A DNA stretch of 64,000 nt from Hungatella sp. UBA7603 (lineage in GTDB: Bacteria > Bacillota > Clostridia > Lachnospirales > Lachnospiraceae), in NCBI GenBank assembly GCA_002478865.1, contig DLJZ01000001.1, forward strand, positions 46,636-110,635. The letters run 5' to 3'. Under the pieces are notes generated by a model that searched no databases, was not told where the DNA came from, and was given only the letters and a program-made list of their open reading frames with translations. The stretch's first letter is position 1. Every line of letters starts with the position of its first letter. The translations under genes and the position numbers were made by a program. Below are positions 62,687-64,000 of this stretch, one piece after another.

Positions 62687-63646
62687 ATGCATATGTATGC
62701 TAAAAATCTGAAAAATTTAACTATTCGTGATAATGTCAGTGTTGGTAGTAAGGCCGCAAATTTAGGAGAACTATACGCATTAAAAGTGAACGTTCCAGAG
62801 GGGGTTTGCATTACCTACAATGCATATGAAGAATTTGTAAAGGAGAATGGAATCAATAAATTCATTCAACTTTATTTAGATGAAAATAAGAATGGTAAGA
62901 TATCATTGGATGAGTGCAGTGTAAACATTATAAAAAGTTTTCTGCATGGAAGTATACCAAATCATATGGGAATCGAGATTTTCAAGCAATACCGGGCCTT
63001 GGGTAAAAATGCCAGTGTTGCCATAAGATCCTCTGCCAATATGGAAGATCTGGAAGAATCAAGTTTTGCAGGGCAGCAGGATACGTTTTTAAATATCTCT
63101 GGAGATTATAACGTTATAGAATATGTGAAAAGATGTTGGGCATCACTCTGGTCTCCGAGAGCCATTGATTACAGAATGAAAAGAAATTATGAAAACAATA
63201 ACATCAAAATGGCGGTTCTTATTCAGAAAATGATCAGTCCCAAGGCATCTGGAGTTGTTTTTACCTGCAATCCTATGAATCATCGAAAAGAAGAGGTGCT
63301 GGTTAATTCCGCATACGGTCTGGGTGAAGCGGTTGCTTCCGGTGTAATATCACCAGATACTTATATCTACGATATTAATAATAAGAGGATTACCTACAGA
63401 AAAAAGGGGAGAAAGGAATTTCGATATGTAAATTCCGATTCTGGTATAAAAAAAGTATTTAATAGCAGTAAAATGATTCACTCATATTCAATGAATTATC
63501 TGAATGTATGGAGATTGGTGAAGGTTTGTAAAAAAATTGAAGGTAAGTTTGGCTGCCCCCAGGATATCGAATGGGGAATTGTAAATGGGAAGATATACAT
63601 AGTGCAATCAAGACCTGTAACCAATAGAAGATTAGATACTAGGTAA
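62687..63646 (+). CDS. PEP/pyruvate-binding ATP-grasp domain (second half of the split dikinase)
   Basis: 319 residues, the size of the isolated ATP-binding domain of PEP synthase and RPH (about 315). Motifs: VGSKAANLGELYA, IRSSANMEDLEESSFAGQQD, the Lys/Arg in LWSPRAIDYR, and the C-terminal QDIEWGI ... IYIVQSRPVT. It lacks the phosphohistidine domain, which is in the gene at 58824. ATG 62693 is an equally possible start. AAGGGG lies upstream. Confidence 0.92.
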   Translation: MHMYAKNLKNLTIRDNVSVGSKAANLGELYALKVNVPEGVCITYNAYEEFVKENGINKFIQLYLDENKNGKISLDECSVNIIKSFLHGSIPNHMGIEIFKQYRALGKNASVAIRSSANMEDLEESSFAGQQDTFLNISGDYNVIEYVKRCWASLWSPRAIDYRMKRNYENNNIKMAVLIQKMISPKASGVVFTCNPMNHRKEEVLVNSAYGLGEAVASGVISPDTYIYDINNKRITYRKKGRKEFRYVNSDSGIKKVFNSSKMIHSYSMNYLNVWRLVKVCKKIEGKFGCPQDIEWGIVNGKIYIVQSRPVTNRRLDTR

Positions 63647-63731
63647 AAAGTACAATAAGAGCGGTGATTTTTACATGGTGAAAATAATGAGCATAAAACA
63701 AGATAACCTATTACCTGCGGAGGTTAATAGT

Positions 63732-64000
63732 ATGAATATTGGAGTTTATACGAAAGATCTATGTTTCATGAGCTCGGTCAAAAAAGTAATACATACCTTT
63801 ATGCAATGTAAATATTCCAAGCTGGACCTATTTGTCTGGGAAGATATAAAGAGCGCATTATTTCTTATTGATGAAGAGTATTGTGACGGTTTTATTATTG
63901 ATATCACGAACAATACAAAAGAAGAGTTGTGCGGATTTATATCAAAAGTAATCAAGCAGTATCCTCACACTAAAATCATAGTTTTAATTGATGATCTGGA
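63732..64000 (+). CDS. Receiver-like regulatory protein, cut by right edge
   Basis: GGAGG (63719-63723) is spaced eight bases from ATG 63732; an in-frame ATG at 63675 lacks such a site. The visible 89 residues alternate hydrophobic strands and helices like a response-regulator receiver (MNIGVYTKDLCFMSSV ... CDGFIIDITNN ... TKIIVLIDD), with Asp at the phosphoacceptor position of FIIDI, though the usual D-D pair at the start is lacking. Output domain not seen. It follows the ATP-grasp gene on the same strand and may regulate the operon. Confidence 0.5.
   Translation, partial: MNIGVYTKDLCFMSSVKKVIHTFMQCKYSKLDLFVWEDIKSALFLIDEEYCDGFIIDITNNTKEELCGFISKVIKQYPHTKIIVLIDDL

Overview
The window looks like chromosomal DNA of a low-GC anaerobic Firmicute, most likely a Lachnospiraceae/Clostridium cluster XIVa member. 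Signs are AT-rich intergenic DNA, strong AGGAGG ribosome binding sites, a GH9-CBM3 cellulase, a single-chain iron-sulfur serine dehydratase and a gram-positive-type class D beta-lactamase. The species cannot be fixed from sequence alone.

Layout. 1-3.8 kb: a 23S rRNA m5U methyltransferase with a repeat-built N-terminal extension (cut by the left edge) and a DinG/XPD-type helicase. 3.9-5.1 kb: remains of a mobile or defence island (possible DUF4263 fragment, DUF4357 fragment, large serine recombinase fragment). 5.2-11.4 kb: a MarR-controlled efflux operon with a heterodimeric ABC exporter and two HlyD-type adaptors. 11.4-17.5 kb: a hydrolase and a QueG-like ferredoxin-type protein facing a LysR gene with a non-canonical start, a broken HxlR gene, a CruF-like membrane protein facing a TetR gene, an alkyltransferase-like (PWHR) protein and a DUF3601 protein. 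17.6-22.3 kb: an MFS permease, then a response regulator, histidine kinase, ABC ATPase and permease module. 22.5-25.2 kb: a GH9-CBM3 endoglucanase without signal peptide and an ABC ATPase fragment. 25.2-29.3 kb: esterase, MarR, peptide deformylase, Bcp peroxidase and YaaA. 29.3-35.3 kb: a divergent regulator facing an operon of an M20 amidohydrolase, two 6-oxocamphor-hydrolase-like crotonases and a serine dehydratase. 35.4-44.8 kb: VanZ-like protein, a MarR/small protein/DtxR group sharing one operator, AraC, a secreted double DJ-1 protein, MarR facing an SDR, a membrane protein, a GNAT protein and a secreted PPC-domain protein.

44.86-47.30 kb is a complete IS66-type unit: matching terminal inverted repeats and a perfect 8-bp target duplication. 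Inside there is no intact transposase, only two partial tnpC copies flanking an AraC/GyrI-like regulator gene. A class D beta-lactamase lipoprotein and a cupin follow.

49.6-64.0 kb is the most unusual part. A TetR gene and an MGT-type glycosyltransferase face a long co-directional operon that is cut by the right edge. It encodes discrete type II fatty-acid/polyketide enzymes: malonyltransferase, two ketoreductases, an extended acyl carrier protein, two hotdog proteins, two active ketosynthases each followed closely by a ketosynthase homologue lacking the active-site residues (KS/chain-length-factor-like pairs), and a KAS III protein lacking the usual His. Interleaved are two genes that together look like a rifampin-phosphotransferase/PEP-synthase-type dikinase split at a domain boundary, and at the end a receiver-like regulator. 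I read this as an undescribed anaerobe type II polyketide or unusual fatty acid pathway with a phosphotransfer step or self-protection. Product and function are inference.
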